From contig CP066225.1 of assembly GCA_016350165.1 (NCBI GenBank), forward strand, positions 2,294,001 through 2,358,000: DNA of 64,000 nucleotides. The letters run 5' to 3'. A program made the position numbers and the translations under genes. Below are positions 48,792-58,926 of the stretch, in pieces (within the stretch, counting starts at the first letter, position 1; each line of letters begins with the position of its first letter). The stretch is from Planctomycetota bacterium. Lineage in GTDB: Bacteria > Planctomycetota > Phycisphaerae > Phycisphaerales > Phycisphaeraceae. Under the pieces are notes generated by a model, which worked only from the letters and a program-made list of their open reading frames with translations, was not told the origin of the DNA and did no database searches.

Positions 48792-51086
48792 ATGTCTCTG
48801 GAGGATATGGATCAAAGCTTACTGCAGGACTTTCTCACCGAAGCCGGCGAACTCATCGAGCAACTCGATAGTGACCTTGTACGCCTGGAAAGCTCCTCTG
48901 AAAGCGAACACGCTGATCTTTGCAATAGCTGTTTCCGCGCACTACACACGATCAAAGGTGCCGCTTCTTTCCTCGGCCTCACCGCAGTCACAACCTTCGC
49001 ACATGCCGCAGAAGATTGCCTCAATTGTCTACGTAAAGGCGAAATCCAAATGACGCCTGATGTCATGGATGCACTCTTACGTAGTGCCGACATCGTTCGT
49101 GACCAGATCGAAGCACTCTCCAATGGCGAAGATGCGCCTGAAGGTCCACAAGATCTCATCGATACTCTCCATGCTCTCGCATCAGGCGATGACACTGCAG
49201 CAACCGATGAATCATCTGATCCTGCAACTATTGCTATACCACAAGCTGATGAACTGCCTGGTGAAACTCTTGATTTGCCTGCACAAAAAGTCGACCTTAT
49301 CGAATTCATGATCATCGACTTGCAAGACTATTCAAAGCAGCTTGATGAAGTCTTCGACAAGATTGGCAATGATGGTACACGTCACGAAGCAGCCGAAATT
49401 CTCGAAGAAATTGCGGATAATATGATCAAAACCGCTGATTTCTTTGAGCTTGATGCGCTCTGTGATGTGGTCAAACTACTAGGCCGCATTGCATCTACAA
49501 TCGATGAATGTCCACACGATCTGATTGATGAAACAGTCATTCGTTTGAAGGCAGCGAAGTTCTTAATTGATGACCAAACCGAAATGCTCGGCAAGAACCG
49601 CGCTCTCAATTGGCCACTCGATACCTTCATCGAACGCACCAACACACTCTGCGATCATAAGCCACTTGAAGATGACGTCATGAAGAAACACAATGACGAC
49701 ATCCAGCAACTTCTGATCCTCGATAAAGTTGTAACGGCAGAAGCCGATGCTACTCCGACTGAAGCACCAGCACCCGTTGAAGAATCAGAAACTGATCAAC
49801 CTATAACTGAAACTAAAGCAACTCCTGAAGCGACAGCAAAAACTGAAACCAAAGCAGAAGCAGCCGCTCCAGCGAAGAAAACCGTCGAACAAACAATTCG
49901 TGTTGAAGTGAGTAGACTCGAATCGCTACTCAATCTCGTCGGACAACTCGTACTTAATAAAAACCGTGTTCTCGCACTGACGCGTACACTCAAGGATGCA
50001 AACACCTCAAACGAACTCAATGAAGATTTCGTTGGTGCTGCAGGCGAACTCGATCGCCTCATGGGTGAACTACAAGTCAGCGTCATGCGAACACGCATGC
50101 AGCCACTCGCGAAACTTTTCGATCGCTATCCACGCGTTATCCGTGACATCGCTCGCATGACCAGCAAAAAGATCAATCTGCAAATCGAAGGTAAAGAAAC
50201 AGAAGTCGACAAGAGTGTTCTCGAACAACTTGCTGATCCACTGGTTCATATTCTTCGCAACTCCGCAGATCATGGCGTCGAAGCACCCGAAGATCGACTC
50301 ACGAACAGCAAACCCGAAGTCGGCACAATCACCTTGTCCGCTGAACATCAAGGTAGTCACGTTCGTGTTGCAATCAAAGACGACGGCAAAGGTCTCGATC
50401 GCGAAGTCATCGGCAACAAAGCACTCGAACGTGGTCTCACTACTCCCGAACAACTCGCACAACTCTCTGACAACGATGTTTTCCGCTTTATCTTCGAAGC
50501 TGGCTTCTCAACTGCCGAACAAGTCTCCGATCTCTCAGGTCGTGGCGTCGGCATGGACGTTGTCCGTACAAACATCAACAAGCTCAACGGCAGTATCAAT
50601 ATTAGTTCCAAAAAGGGTAAAGGAACCACAATCGAAATCCTTATCCCACTCACAGTCGCCATCATGCCAGCCATGGTCGTCGGTGTTGGCAATCACACAT
50701 ACTCAATCCCACTACAGAGCATTCTCGAAATCGTTCGACCAGGCGAAGAAGACGTCTACTCAGTCAATGGCCAAAAAGTCATGCGACTCCGCGACACAGT
50801 CCTCCCACTCCTCAACATGCGTAACAGACTCAATGAATTGCCAACCGAAAACGGCGATCGTTTTGCAGTCGTCGTAGCAGTTGGCGGCCAATCCGCCGGA
50901 CTCGTCGTTGACTCACTCATTGGCCAACAAGAAATCGTAATCAAACCGCTCGACGACGCCTACACCCAGGGCGGACCATTCAGCGGTGCAACAATACAAG
51001 AAGACGGTGAGGTTTGTTTGATTCTTGATGTAATCGAACTACTCAAGCACACGACAAATCTGGGGCAAGAAAAGGCAGCAGCCTGA
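48792..51086 (+). CDS. cheA: Chemotaxis histidine kinase CheA
   Basis: A 764-residue CheA. The N-terminal HPt domain has the phosphorylated His52 in RALHTIKGAASFLGL. A second helical, HPt-like part (about 170-310) follows that lacks the HxxKG pattern. Next come an Ala/Glu/Thr-rich linker (about 320-365), the dimerisation domain with RVEVSRLESLLNLVGQLVLNKNR, the ATPase domain (HILRNSADHGVE, DDGKGLD, GRGVGMDVVR) and a CheW-like C-terminal domain. No classical P2 domain is evident. GGAAT lies before the start. Centre of the chemotaxis operon. Confidence 0.95.
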   Translation: MSLEDMDQSLLQDFLTEAGELIEQLDSDLVRLESSSESEHADLCNSCFRALHTIKGAASFLGLTAVTTFAHAAEDCLNCLRKGEIQMTPDVMDALLRSADIVRDQIEALSNGEDAPEGPQDLIDTLHALASGDDTAATDESSDPATIAIPQADELPGETLDLPAQKVDLIEFMIIDLQDYSKQLDEVFDKIGNDGTRHEAAEILEEIADNMIKTADFFELDALCDVVKLLGRIASTIDECPHDLIDETVIRLKAAKFLIDDQTEMLGKNRALNWPLDTFIERTNTLCDHKPLEDDVMKKHNDDIQQLLILDKVVTAEADATPTEAPAPVEESETDQPITETKATPEATAKTETKAEAAAPAKKTVEQTIRVEVSRLESLLNLVGQLVLNKNRVLALTRTLKDANTSNELNEDFVGAAGELDRLMGELQVSVMRTRMQPLAKLFDRYPRVIRDIARMTSKKINLQIEGKETEVDKSVLEQLADPLVHILRNSADHGVEAPEDRLTNSKPEVGTITLSAEHQGSHVRVAIKDDGKGLDREVIGNKALERGLTTPEQLAQLSDNDVFRFIFEAGFSTAEQVSDLSGRGVGMDVVRTNINKLNGSINISSKKGKGTTIEILIPLTVAIMPAMVVGVGNHTYSIPLQSILEIVRPGEEDVYSVNGQKVMRLRDTVLPLLNMRNRLNELPTENGDRFAVVVAVGGQSAGLVVDSLIGQQEIVIKPLDDAYTQGGPFSGATIQEDGEVCLILDVIELLKHTTNLGQEKAAA

Positions 51087-51102
51087 GATTAGGAGATTCA
51101 GT

Positions 51103-51582
51103 ATGAATCAGAATTACATTATCCCATTCATGAAGTCTGTACAGAATGTTTTTGAAACGATGCTTCAATTACCTGTACAGATCAAAGAACCAACGCTTAA
51201 ACACGACAACGAACCTTCTTTTGATGTCTCCGGCATCATCGGCATGTCAGGTGACGTTGATGGTACAGTCGTACTTAGCTTTCCCACAACAACCGCTGAA
51301 CGTATCGTTTCCATCTTCACTGGTATGGAAATGACATACGAGCATGATGATTTTGCCGATGCCGTTGGTGAACTCGTCAACATGGTTTCCGGCGGTGCGA
51401 AAGCTCAATTTACTGACAAAACCGTCTCCATCTCATGCCCTTCAGTTGTCATTGGCAGCAACCACCAGATCTTCGGCCAAAAAGATCTCACATGCATCCT
51501 CATACCATGTGAATCCGATTGCGGTGAATTCTGCGTCGAAGTCGGTATCCGTAACCTCGTCACGGCCGAAGTACCTGCCTGA
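51103..51582 (+). CDS. cheX: CheX-type CheY-P phosphatase
   Basis: A 159-residue CheX/CheC-family protein that dephosphorylates CheY-P. The catalytic pattern E-x2-N is present (GELVNMVSG, Glu90 and Asn93). The preceding GDVDGTVVLSFP is the family's strand region. A single active motif, as in CheX. Located just before cheY, 17 bases after cheA, with AGGAG. Confidence 0.9.
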   Translation: MNQNYIIPFMKSVQNVFETMLQLPVQIKEPTLKHDNEPSFDVSGIIGMSGDVDGTVVLSFPTTTAERIVSIFTGMEMTYEHDDFADAVGELVNMVSGGAKAQFTDKTVSISCPSVVIGSNHQIFGQKDLTCILIPCESDCGEFCVEVGIRNLVTAEVPA

Positions 51583-51640
51583 TCTCTCTAACCTTTAAAT
51601 AGAACTACAAAATACATCATTAAGATGTGGAGCGAATAGA

Positions 51641-52009
51641 ATGAAAGTCTTACTCGTAGACGATTCGAAAACGATGCGTAACATCCAGAAGGGTATCCTT
51701 ACCCAGCTCGGATACGGCGAAATCGAAGAAGCTGTTGATGGTCTCGATGCTCTATCAAAAGTCGGGGCTTTCGAACCTGATCTCCTATTGGTCGACTGGA
51801 ACATGCCAAACATGGACGGCCTCAGCTTTGTTAAAAAATACCGTAGCATGGGTAAAGCAAATCCAATCATCATGGTTACGACCGAAGCCGAGAAAATGCG
51901 CGTCGTCGAAGCGATCAAAGCTGGCGTCAACAACTACGTTGTAAAACCATTTACACCTGACGTACTCTCTGAACGCATCAAAGAAACACTGGCCAGAGTT
52001 GCTGCCTAA
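51641..52009 (+). CDS. cheY: Chemotaxis response regulator CheY
   Basis: A 122-residue single-domain receiver: DD at 7-8, phosphorylated Asp52 (LLVDWNMPNMDG), Thr80-81 (MVTTEAE) and Lys102 (VVKPF). The MVTTEAEK stretch is typical of CheY proteins that act in chemotaxis. GGAG precedes the start. Confidence 0.93.
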   Translation: MKVLLVDDSKTMRNIQKGILTQLGYGEIEEAVDGLDALSKVGAFEPDLLLVDWNMPNMDGLSFVKKYRSMGKANPIIMVTTEAEKMRVVEAIKAGVNNYVVKPFTPDVLSERIKETLARVAA

Positions 52010-52070
52010 AGCAGCAACTGCCGCCATTGCAGGATCATAAGCCTGGCAATGTAACTGTTGGTATATCAAC

Positions 52071-53546
52071 ATGCCTGATCACACGGAAAAAAACTTAGTC
52101 CGGGCGATCATTTCAGCCGACAAAACATCTGCCGAATTATGTGTTAACGCAGATTGCGATCGCTCAGTCGTTAATGAACCTCTATGCCTTACCACGATGC
52201 TCGAAGCAGGCATAGAGATTAACGATGCTGTATCCAAAGAACTGCAAAACTTCATCAAAAAAGCCAAAGCGCTTCCCAACAAGGAAGTTCGGCATCTAAT
52301 CTCTGAAGCCCAACTTCCAAAGCACGGCATTGATGGTACAGTTAATTGGATATCTAACGATGATCCTGCAAATAAAGACAGTAAGAAAAAATCTCACTAT
52401 CAACGTAGTGCCTATACCATAGTTAAAACTGATGACATCATAGGCACATACATTGAAGCGCAACCCGGGATCGATGGCAGAGATGTTACAGGTAAAACCA
52501 TCCCTGCCAAAGAGCCTCTCAATTGCAACATCAATTTTGATCACACCATCATGCTCAATAAAGATGGTGATCTGATCGCGCAACTCGATGGCGTCCTAAT
52601 TCATAAAGAGGATCTAGCAACCATCGAGCAGCTGCTTGTCGTTGATGATAATGTTGATTTTTCAACTGGCAATATAGACTTTCTCGGTGATATCGAAATA
52701 CGTCGCGATATTCGCGATCGTTTTGTCGTTAAAGCAACAGGCAATATTACTGTACAAGGCTTCATCGAAGATGCTTCGATTCACTGTGGTGGTTCACTTG
52801 AAGCTTTACGTGGTTACGCAGGACGTACAAGAGCCGATGCAATCGTTAACGGTGACTTAACAACCAAATATCTCGACAATGTCGATGCTGAAGTGGGCAA
52901 CAACCTTTCTGTTACGAAAGAAGTCATCAATTCACGCCTCATCGTCCACGGTGAAATCCAATCTCCTGAAGCATCCTTCATTGGTGGTACACTCAACGTC
53001 AGCAAAACTTTTATTGCTAATATTCTTGGCTCCGTGGGGCATGTTAAAACAACAATCTTTCTCGGCAGCGTCCCCAAACTTCAACCGCTCGCTGATGAAC
53101 TCGACAGTGTCATCAATCAATTCAACGAACATAAAGACATTCTCACTGATAAAATCGAGTCATTAAACAACCTCGCAGCACAAGGCCAACTCTCAGCCAA
53201 GGAAGCGGAACAGCAAACCGAATATACTTTTGATGTGCAGCATATCGATGCAACCCTCGATAAAGCAACACCAACACGTGAGAATCTCAGTAACCGCATC
53301 GAGACCTATCGAAATATCGAAGTGCAAATTCATAAATCGATACATGCTAATGTCACATTCATAACCAACGATCTTGTCTACACGATCGAAAAAGACATCC
53401 GTGGCCCAATCACAATTACCGAAGATTCTCAAAAGCAACTCGTACTAAAAGCAACCGGCTCAAAACCCCAACCTTTGGCTGAATTCTCTTCCGTTCGCCC
53501 TTTAACTCATGACCAGCGAAGTACGATAAACAATCTAGAGAAATAG
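52071..53546 (+). CDS. DUF342/FapA-family protein in the chemotaxis operon
   Basis: A 491-residue protein of the FapA (DUF342) family. The N-terminal part with YIEAQPGIDGRDVTGKTIPAKEP (about 127-149) is the family's conserved entry. A long right-handed beta-helix-like part (about 200-340, GDIEIRRDIRDRFVVKATGNITVQGFIEDA) and a coiled coil (about 345-440) follow. Family members stand in flagellar or chemotaxis loci of other bacteria; the biochemical role is poorly known. Placed between cheY and cheB with short gaps, so probably co-expressed. The start has only a weak ribosome binding site. Confidence 0.85.
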   Translation: MPDHTEKNLVRAIISADKTSAELCVNADCDRSVVNEPLCLTTMLEAGIEINDAVSKELQNFIKKAKALPNKEVRHLISEAQLPKHGIDGTVNWISNDDPANKDSKKKSHYQRSAYTIVKTDDIIGTYIEAQPGIDGRDVTGKTIPAKEPLNCNINFDHTIMLNKDGDLIAQLDGVLIHKEDLATIEQLLVVDDNVDFSTGNIDFLGDIEIRRDIRDRFVVKATGNITVQGFIEDASIHCGGSLEALRGYAGRTRADAIVNGDLTTKYLDNVDAEVGNNLSVTKEVINSRLIVHGEIQSPEASFIGGTLNVSKTFIANILGSVGHVKTTIFLGSVPKLQPLADELDSVINQFNEHKDILTDKIESLNNLAAQGQLSAKEAEQQTEYTFDVQHIDATLDKATPTRENLSNRIETYRNIEVQIHKSIHANVTFITNDLVYTIEKDIRGPITITEDSQKQLVLKATGSKPQPLAEFSSVRPLTHDQRSTINNLEK

Positions 53547-53571
53547 TCAGTTAATGTAGAGACTCACCAAA

Positions 53572-54711
53572 ATGAATAAAATTAAAGTGCTTGTTGTTGA
53601 TGACTCAGCTTTCATGCGACGCGCCATTACTAGCATGTTCGAAGGCGAACGTGATATTGAAGTTCTAAAAGCTGCACGTAATGGTCGCGAAGCCGTTGAA
53701 CTCGCAAAAGAACACCAACCCGACGTCATCACACTTGACATTGAAATGCCCGAAATGGACGGCCTCACCGCACTTCGTCGCATCATGAGACAAGATCCCA
53801 CAAACGTCATCATGATCAGCTCACTCACAACCGAAGGTTCCGTCGCCTCCTTACAAGCGCTTAGACTCGGCGCTGCTGATGTTATTGCAAAAGACCACTC
53901 AACATTTTCAACCAGCATTCATAACATCAAAGGCCAACTTCTCGCACTCGTTCGTGCACTCGCTAAAAGCAATAAGCACAAAAAACTATCAGCTAAATCG
54001 CTAACTAAAACATCAGCAAATATCTCATCAGCGCGTGCCAAACTAGCCGCAGCGATGACTGACAATACCGACATTTCTAATCTTCCGCTCAAGATCCCAA
54101 ATTACAAACCCAATCAATTCGACATGATCTGCATCGGTTCCAGCACAGGCGGGCCTCCTGCTCTCGAAGCAATTCTCACGCAAATCCCAGACAACTTCGA
54201 TACACCAATTGTCGTTGCTCAACACATGCCGCGTCTATTCACCGAATCAATGTCAGCTCGTCTCAACGATATCTGCAAAATTCCTGTCATTCACATCGAC
54301 AACCACATGCGTGTCGAGCCTGGCAAAATTTATATTGCTCCCGGCGCTAAACACACCCACATTCGCAAAGCAGGTCTAGGAAAATGGAAATTTGAAGTCA
54401 GCGACGAACCCAAGTCCGCTGTCTACAAGCCAAGTGTCGATGCACTTTTTGAATCAGCATCAGAATCCGTCGGCACAAAAACGCTCGCTGTCGTTCTTAC
54501 AGGCATCGGTGAAGATGGCAAAATCGGTGCAACACAACTTCACTCGAAAAAAGCATCCATCATCGCACAATACCCCGACTCATGCGTCGTCTACGGCATG
54601 CCAAAGGCCGTCACCAACGCTAAACTCATTGAAGCATCACTCTCACCCGAAAATATCGGCCAGTGTATCGCCAACCTTGCACCACAAGCCGCAACACGCA
54701 TCGCAGGCTAA
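53572..54711 (+). CDS. cheB: Chemoreceptor glutamate methylesterase CheB
   Basis: A 379-residue CheB. Receiver domain (1-120) with Asp56 (ITLDIEMPEMDG), a linker rich in Lys and Ser (about 130-180), and the methylesterase with the triad regions IGSSTGGPPAL (Ser191), AQHMP (His218) and LTGIGEDG (usually GMGxDG). It removes methyl groups from receptors and opposes CheR. Last gene of the operon, followed by a strong terminator. No chemoreceptor or flagellar gene is in the window. Confidence 0.95.
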   Translation: MNKIKVLVVDDSAFMRRAITSMFEGERDIEVLKAARNGREAVELAKEHQPDVITLDIEMPEMDGLTALRRIMRQDPTNVIMISSLTTEGSVASLQALRLGAADVIAKDHSTFSTSIHNIKGQLLALVRALAKSNKHKKLSAKSLTKTSANISSARAKLAAAMTDNTDISNLPLKIPNYKPNQFDMICIGSSTGGPPALEAILTQIPDNFDTPIVVAQHMPRLFTESMSARLNDICKIPVIHIDNHMRVEPGKIYIAPGAKHTHIRKAGLGKWKFEVSDEPKSAVYKPSVDALFESASESVGTKTLAVVLTGIGEDGKIGATQLHSKKASIIAQYPDSCVVYGMPKAVTNAKLIEASLSPENIGQCIANLAPQAATRIAG

Positions 54712-54733
54712 TCAACAATTAGACATCCAAACA

Positions 54734-54765
54734 AAAAAGACGGACACACAATGTGCCCGTCTTTT
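54734..54765 (+). terminator. Terminator of the chemotaxis operon
   Basis: AAAGACGG / CCGTCTTT stem, extended inside by CACA/TGTG, and T5. A-rich on the other side, so it may also serve the convergent gene at 54786. Confidence 0.88.
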
Positions 54766-54785
54766 TCTATTCATAAGTTAGTCTA

Positions 54786-55607
54786 TCAAAGCAGATCAGC
54801 AATCAACTCGCCAGCCGTCTTAATATCAGCAATCCGCTGATCTCCAGCTTCACGCTCAACCACATAATGACCATCATAACCGTGATCCTTCAACACCTTC
54901 ACAAACACGTTCCAATCAACCTCACCAGCTCCAACACATACCTCAGCCCCCCACGTTCCAGGCTCTTTCGTCGCCGTCGCATCCTTAATATGCACCTGAC
55001 ACACCTTACTAATTAACTTCCGCAACGACTCAATCGGATCACCCTTCCCATATAAAATCATATTTGCAGGATCAAAATTAATTCCCACATCTTCACGTCC
55101 AAGCACCTTCAAAAATGCCATCAAATCATCTGCCGTCTCTTGTCCCGTCTCAAACAGTGTTTCACACCCAGCATCCTTAAAGATATCTGCAACTGTAACA
55201 ATACGATCACACAACTTCCTAAACATAGGATCACTCGAATCATGCGGTATAAAACCAGCATGAAACGTAATCACTTTCAAATCATTTTTATTCGCAACCT
55301 CAGCAACAGCTTTCGCCATCTCCTGATTCGCCTCCCAAACTTCATCCATCGCCAAACCGCCCGTCATCTTGATCGTCTCAAGCGTCGAGTAATCCTCACC
55401 CAGTGGCGAATACATCCCTGAAACCACTTCATACCCCTCACCCTTAAGCTCACCAAACACGCTCTCCCAAGCTGCTTTCTCTTCAACCAACGGACTAAGC
55501 GCCAACTGCACCTTTCCAAACCCAATCTTTTTCATCGCCGCTAACAACTCACCCTTATCCTTAGGCTGAAGTGACCAGCTACAAACACCTAATGTCGTCG
55601 TATCCAT
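54786..55607 (-). CDS. Sugar phosphate isomerase/epimerase-like TIM barrel
   Basis: A 273-residue protein of the xylose-isomerase-like (AP endonuclease 2) superfamily. Seen: LGVCSWSLQP at strand 1, VITFHAGF, LFETGQETADDLMAF, GINFDPANMILYGKGDP, CQVHIKDA and the last strand YVVEREAG, with the metal-binding Glu, Asp, His and Glu at expected places. Cytosolic, no signal. Many relatives in planctomycetes act on sugars or inositol, but the substrate is open. Confidence 0.85.
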   Translation of the reverse strand: MDTTTLGVCSWSLQPKDKGELLAAMKKIGFGKVQLALSPLVEEKAAWESVFGELKGEGYEVVSGMYSPLGEDYSTLETIKMTGGLAMDEVWEANQEMAKAVAEVANKNDLKVITFHAGFIPHDSSDPMFRKLCDRIVTVADIFKDAGCETLFETGQETADDLMAFLKVLGREDVGINFDPANMILYGKGDPIESLRKLISKVCQVHIKDATATKEPGTWGAEVCVGAGEVDWNVFVKVLKDHGYDGHYVVEREAGDQRIADIKTAGELIADLL

Positions 55608-55792
55608 CTATATTTCCTATCAATATTTACAAGATTTTCATTTACTTCACGACGCCACTGATACCGCAGATTATAGCCAACTCAGCCCCAATCAACCATC
55701 ACAACTCCCACCAAAACTCTTGTTCACCACACCCCCGCTCAAGTATCATAGTACCCATAGCCTCCTCGACCGCCTGACCGTGAGAGACACCC

Positions 55793-57352
55793 ATGTTTAA
55801 CCAAATTCGCTACTACCTTTGCACATTCGTTGCGCTACTCACAGCAACAACACTTCATGCGGACCTCACTATTGGCCAACTTTCTCAGCAAGATCAAATC
55901 AATTACCACATCCTCTCACGCATGACCTTCGGCCCAACTCCCCAAGCTCTCTCATCTATTCAAAAGTTAGGCGCAGAACAATGGATCAAAAATCAGCTCA
56001 ACCCTTCACAAATCAGTACAGCTAACATCGACACCCGTTGCAAAATCGATTTTCCCTCACTCTATATGCCCCTCACCGACGCAATACGCACATACAATCC
56101 ACCTTACACCAAAGCTTCCAATTCACCCAAAGACCAGAAACGCCGCAATCGCCTTCGATCCGAAATCCAATCAGAACTTCGCAACTTCGTCATCTTTCGT
56201 GCAGCGAATTCTGAACGACAATTCGAAGAAGTCATCCTTAACTTTTGGCGAAACCATTTCGCTATCGATCAAACCAAAGACAACGTTGCCTTCTACGCTC
56301 CAGATTTCGAAAACACACTCCGCACTCACGCCTTTGGCCGCTTCGACCAACTCCTCCTCGCAACCGCCAAACACCCCGCTATGCTCTTTTACCTCGACAA
56401 CCACATTTCACAAAAACCTCTCTCGCCGCGTGAAGAAAAACAAGTCGCCGCAGCAGAGCGTCGTAACGCACCAAAAGCCAAATCACTACGCGCACTCGAA
56501 CGTCAACGTGGCCTCAACGAAAACTACGCACGTGAACTCATGGAGCTTCACACCCTCGGCGTCGACAACGGCTACACGCAACAAGACGTCACCGACCTCG
56601 CACGCGCACTCACCGGCTGGACTGCCGCATGGTCCACTAAACGCGCACAAGCCGACCCCAAAGCTGTGTACAACTTCCATTTCAACACCAAAGTACACGA
56701 CTCAAAACCCAAATACGTACTCGGTTCACGTCTCACAGGCAGCACCCGCGTCACCGAAGGTTCCAACATCATTCTCAAACTAGCTCATCACCCCAACACC
56801 GCTCGCTTCATCTCTTTCAAACTCTGCCAATACCTCGTTGATGATCAGCCACCCGAAGGACTTGTCACCGAAATCGCTTCAGTCTTCACTCAATCCAAAG
56901 GCAATCTGAAAAAAGTATACAAAGCAATCCTCTTCTCAGATGACTTCTTACGAGCTGATCATTACCGCTCAAAATTCCGCACACCATTTGAATTCACCAT
57001 CGCCTCACTCCGCGCAACCAACGCATCTATCTCGCGCTATGACTCACTCATCTATGCCATGAACAGCATGGGCCAAAATCTCTATCGATGTCCCGACCCC
57101 ACAGGTTACTACGACTTCGCCGAAGCATGGCTCGACCCAGGCGTCATGATCTACCGTTGGCAATTCGCAGAAAACCTCGCAAACAATCGTATCAAAGGTG
57201 TTCGCACCTCACCTATCAAACCCAATCAACTCGCTAACTACATCGACACACAAACCGCCACACAAATCCTTATGTTAAAACTCAAACCCGATCTATCCTC
57301 TGCTAATTACACCGCTCTCATACTCGGGTCTCCAGATTTTCAATCGCAGTAA
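55793..57352 (+). CDS. DUF1800-family exported protein
   Basis: A 519-residue exported protein with a signal peptide (to about residue 23, LHA). It has the DUF1800 marks: HILSRMTFGPTPQAL near the N terminus, VILNFWRNHFAI, NENYARELMELHTLGVDNGYTQQDVTDLARALTGW and the later RSKFRTPFEFTIASLRA. DUF1800 genes are nearly always next to DUF1501 genes, as here (41 bases to the next gene). The pair is common in planctomycetes; the biochemical function is not established. Confidence 0.92.
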   Translation: MFNQIRYYLCTFVALLTATTLHADLTIGQLSQQDQINYHILSRMTFGPTPQALSSIQKLGAEQWIKNQLNPSQISTANIDTRCKIDFPSLYMPLTDAIRTYNPPYTKASNSPKDQKRRNRLRSEIQSELRNFVIFRAANSERQFEEVILNFWRNHFAIDQTKDNVAFYAPDFENTLRTHAFGRFDQLLLATAKHPAMLFYLDNHISQKPLSPREEKQVAAAERRNAPKAKSLRALERQRGLNENYARELMELHTLGVDNGYTQQDVTDLARALTGWTAAWSTKRAQADPKAVYNFHFNTKVHDSKPKYVLGSRLTGSTRVTEGSNIILKLAHHPNTARFISFKLCQYLVDDQPPEGLVTEIASVFTQSKGNLKKVYKAILFSDDFLRADHYRSKFRTPFEFTIASLRATNASISRYDSLIYAMNSMGQNLYRCPDPTGYYDFAEAWLDPGVMIYRWQFAENLANNRIKGVRTSPIKPNQLANYIDTQTATQILMLKLKPDLSSANYTALILGSPDFQSQ

Positions 57353-57393
57353 CCACTGCATCATTCTTCAAAATACAACAAAGTACAACCACC

Positions 57394-58701
57394 ATGACCA
57401 CCACACGCCGTGATTTTATTAAAGCTTCCGCCCTTCTCTCCGCAGCAACTGCAGGAGCACTATCTCCAATCGCCGCTGTTCGTGCATTCGCTCAATCTTC
57501 AACCCTCGCTCTAATCAACGGCTGCAAAGAAACTCCTACCCTCATCACCATCTTCCTTCGTGGCGGCGCCGACCCCATCAACACCATCATTCCCTACTCA
57601 GACAAATTCTACTCACGACTTCGCCCTACAATCGCCCTCTCACATTCAGAAGATCCCAAAACAAGCATCCTCCCCATCAGCCAACACTTCGCATTCCACC
57701 CCGCTGCAAAGCCTCTCGCACAACTCTACAACCAAAAACTCCTCGCACCTATCCTCTGTGTTGGTTCCAAACATCCAACGCGCTCACACTTTGACGCACA
57801 AGACTTCATGGAGCGCGCAGCCCCCGGCATTAAAACCATCCACGAAGGTTGGCTCAACCGTTTCCTCGAACTCACTAAAACCTCAAGCGATCACCCTCTC
57901 CGCGCTCTCTGCATGCAACCCATTCTCCCACGCACCCTACGTGGCCAATATCCTGTCATCGCTGTCCCCGACTATAACGCAACCCAATCAATCAAAACCT
58001 TCGAAGAGCTTTACACATGTGATGAAGGTTTACAAATATCTAAAAACAACTCTCAAACTTCCCTCGACTCCGATGCTATCAATAACCGAAACAAAATCAT
58101 CAAAGCTGGCTCACTCGCCATCGACCGCATCCAATCACTCAACAAACTCTTACAAAACTACAACCCAAACATTCCCTACCCCAACACAAACCTCGGCAAT
58201 CAACTAAAAGATCTCGCTGCAGTCATCAAACGAGATCAACACCTCCAAATTGCATCCATCGACTACAACGGGTGGGATCACCACACATACCAAGGCTCCA
58301 CCCAAGGCGTCTTCACAAACATGCTCACCAACCTTTCTTCATCAATCTATTCATTTGTTAGTGATCTCGGCCCCCACATCAACAACACCGTCATCCTCGT
58401 CATGTCTGAATTCGGACGCACCGTTAAAGAGAACGGCAACAACGGAACCGATCACGGACACGGCGGATACATGTTCGCCATCGGCGGCCCCATCTCAGGC
58501 AAACAAATCCTAGGCAAATGGACAGGACTCGATCGACGCAATCTCTACCAATCACGCGATCTCCCCGTTTACACAGATTTCCGTGACGTTTTCTCTTCAG
58601 TCCTCCAAAACCTCTTCAACTTCGATACCGATAAGCACAACTTCTTCCCAGAATACGATGCAGACCCTTCAATTCTTAAACTCTTCAAGCGCACAACATA
58701 A
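57394..58701 (+). CDS. DUF1501-family protein with Tat signal
   Basis: A 435-residue protein with a twin-arginine signal (TTRRDFIKASALLSAAT), so it is exported folded. The body belongs to DUF1501, which is distantly related to alkaline phosphatase/sulfatase folds. Family marks: FLRGGADPINTIIPY, SHFDAQDFMERAAPG, NGWDHHTYQG, VILVMSEFGRTVKENGN and TDHGHGGYMFAIGGPI. It forms an operon with the DUF1800 gene. Substrate unknown. Confidence 0.92.
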   Translation: MTTTRRDFIKASALLSAATAGALSPIAAVRAFAQSSTLALINGCKETPTLITIFLRGGADPINTIIPYSDKFYSRLRPTIALSHSEDPKTSILPISQHFAFHPAAKPLAQLYNQKLLAPILCVGSKHPTRSHFDAQDFMERAAPGIKTIHEGWLNRFLELTKTSSDHPLRALCMQPILPRTLRGQYPVIAVPDYNATQSIKTFEELYTCDEGLQISKNNSQTSLDSDAINNRNKIIKAGSLAIDRIQSLNKLLQNYNPNIPYPNTNLGNQLKDLAAVIKRDQHLQIASIDYNGWDHHTYQGSTQGVFTNMLTNLSSSIYSFVSDLGPHINNTVILVMSEFGRTVKENGNNGTDHGHGGYMFAIGGPISGKQILGKWTGLDRRNLYQSRDLPVYTDFRDVFSSVLQNLFNFDTDKHNFFPEYDADPSILKLFKRTT

Positions 58702-58926
58702 ACCCTCGCTAATTACCCAACCAACCTAAGGTCTGCTCCTATCGTTGTTATCAAATTCGTTACTTTGCCGACATTCTCATAAGACATCCAAAACTACAAT
58801 CGCTCACATGAATGTAAATGTATGCGCTTTTATCACTTGATCTCATCAACTAACTCACCAAACATTCAATAGCGCACTCATTCAGCTTCATTTATCTCAC
58901 ATTACTCTTATTTGATGGACACTCAC

